Source: DASYQV01 sp036005125 (GTDB taxonomy: Bacteria; Acidobacteriota; Vicinamibacteria; Vicinamibacterales; UBA2999). Taken from it: DNA of 14,968 nucleotides. Shown in pieces: positions 14,177 through 14,968 of this stretch. The position numbers and the translations under genes were made by a program. The stretch's first letter is position 1; every line of letters begins with the position of its first letter. A model generated the notes under the pieces. The model was not told the origin of the DNA. It saw nothing but the letters and a program-made list of their open reading frames with translations, and ran no database searches. The stretch lies in contig DASYQV010000162.1 of the NCBI GenBank assembly GCA_036005125.1, positions 1 to 14,968 on the forward strand. The letters run 5' to 3'.

Positions 14177-14614
14177 TCAGCGCGTCTCCGTGTCATGTTT
14201 GGCGCGTGCGGCGTCGTCTCGGCTGCCGGACTCTGGCAATGGACCGGCGAGCCGGGCACGGGTTACCTCCTCCTGGCCGTTGTCGTGAGGGACTTCGGAT
14301 CGAATCTCGGCAGCGGCAGCACCTCCGCGCAACAACCGCGCGGCGGCAATGAGTACCTCATCGACGGTGGCCAGATTCTCAAGGGCCTTGTCTCGTTCGG
14401 TCTGTGGGAGCGCGGCTGGATGAAGGTCCGTTATCCGAAGGATCCTTCGCTCGGAAATATCGAGGCCGACTTCTTCGAACCCCGGAAATGGAAGACCGAG
14501 GATCCACAGCCTGCCTTCGAGCAGATGGATGCCGCCGATGCGTTCTGGGCTGCCAGAATCGCGTCACGCTTCAGCGATCCGATGATCCGGGGCATCGTGC
14601 GGTCAGAATCGTAG
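14177..14614 (+). pseudogene. C-terminal-type gene fragment truncated by the heptamer array
   Basis: The open frame includes an ATG at 14195 (MFGACGVV), giving 139 aa, but is open further upstream across the other remnant. No clear start or ribosome site. The distinctive part reads EYLIDGGQILKGLVSFGLWE, then VRYPKDPSLGNIEADFFEPR, PQPAFEQMDAADAFWAARIA and SRFSDPMIRGIVRS. It resembles an uncharacterised acidobacterial protein family that I recall as longer at both ends; this is memory, not a search. Its stop codon TAG (14612-14614) is formed by the first bases of the AGGTCAA array, so the array appears to have cut the gene. No function can be stated. Confidence 0.45.
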
Positions 14615-14950
14615 GTCAAAGGTCAAAGGTCAAAGGTCAAAGGTCAGGTCAAAGGTTTTAGGTCAAAGGTTTTAGGTCAAAGGTTTTAGGTCAAAGGTTT
14701 TAGGTCACAGGTCTCGGTCAAGGGTTCAGGTCAGAGGTCTCGGTCAAGGGTTCAGGTCAGAGGTCTCGGTCAAGGGTTCAGGTCAGAGGTCTCGGTCAAG
14801 GGTTCAGGTCAGAGGTGGGCCGCATCTGAAGATGCGGCCCACCTCGCCTGGACCTTGGACCCTTGACCTCGCCTTTGACCTTTGACCTTTGCCTTTTGAC
14901 CTTTGCCTTTTGACCTTTGACCTTTGCCTTTTGACCTTTGACCTTTGATC
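14613..14950. repeat. Second large facing heptamer array with higher-order repeats
   Basis: The left arm has four exact AGGTCAA units (14613-14640), four exact 14-bp AGGTCAAAGGTTTT units (14646-14701), then four exact 26-bp units (14709-14734, 14735-14760, 14761-14786, 14787-14812; each starting AGGTCTCGGTCAAGGG). A perfect hairpin follows at 14812-14845. The right arm (14846-14950) is in the opposite sense with TTTGACC and TTTGCCT units. This is a graded expansion 7, 14, 26 within one locus. The last 18 bases of the window (14951-14968) are too short to interpret. Confidence 0.9.
14812..14845. repeat. Perfect hairpin at the centre of the second array
   Basis: The 16-bp arms at 14812-14827 and 14830-14845 (GAGGTGGGCCGCATCT and its complement) pair around GA. 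The central 22 bp (14818-14839) are the exact reverse complement of the inner hairpin at 4163-4184 in the spacer before the haem/copper gene. Confidence 0.85.
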
Positions 14951-14968
14951 TACTGACGCCGCCGCACG

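Noticed and set aside
13669..14950. CRISPR array
   Set aside because: Repeat units are 7-26 bp and directly adjacent, with no unique spacers and no cas genes.

Overview
The window is GC-rich bacterial chromosomal DNA, most likely from an Acidobacteriota member (Vicinamibacteria-like). The clearest phylum marker is a VWA protein of the 'VWFA-related acidobacterial domain' type. A secreted PQQ-dehydrogenase with NHL, epoxide-hydrolase and haem/copper neighbours, and a secreted amidase with a CHRD-like tail, also fit. The phylum is inferred from gene families; there is no rRNA or other marker in the window.

Layout. Positions 1-5834 carry a plus-strand set of extracytoplasmic oxidative proteins: a 5'-truncated NHL beta-propeller, a PQQ-dependent dehydrogenase, a secreted epoxide hydrolase joined to it by an ATGA stop/start overlap, and, after a palindromic spacer, a fused c-type haem / copper monooxygenase-like protein. 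Positions 6048-8259 carry three minus-strand genes: TonB and two related YflT-like stress-domain proteins. Positions 8484-9600 hold the VWA protein (minus) and a 51-aa TatA/E protein (plus) with overlapping divergent 5' ends. Positions 9889-11739 encode the amidase (plus), which converges on selB (minus, 11773-13665). Positions 13669-14968 are mostly repeats surrounding two gene remnants.

The most unusual content is repetitive. (1) A 145-bp element with three hairpins occurs twice at equal length and in opposite orientation. One copy is intergenic; the other is read in frame as about 49 residues just after the signal peptide of the PQQ dehydrogenase. A shortened copy encodes the N-terminal segment of the VWA protein in the same reading frame. 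(2) Arrays with a 7-bp period, built from at least three different heptamers, lie between genes; three of the four loci are arranged as facing inverted arms. They border selB at both ends and appear to cut off two genes. (3) A palindromic hairpin core is shared between the spacer at 4142-4232 and the turning point of the last array.

How the genes may work together: the first cluster could oxidise an alcohol or epoxide substrate in the periplasm, with PQQ and haem/copper redox centres; the substrate cannot be read from sequence. TonB, TatA and the YflT-like genes look like independent housekeeping or envelope functions. No tRNA, rRNA, CRISPR array or transposase was seen.
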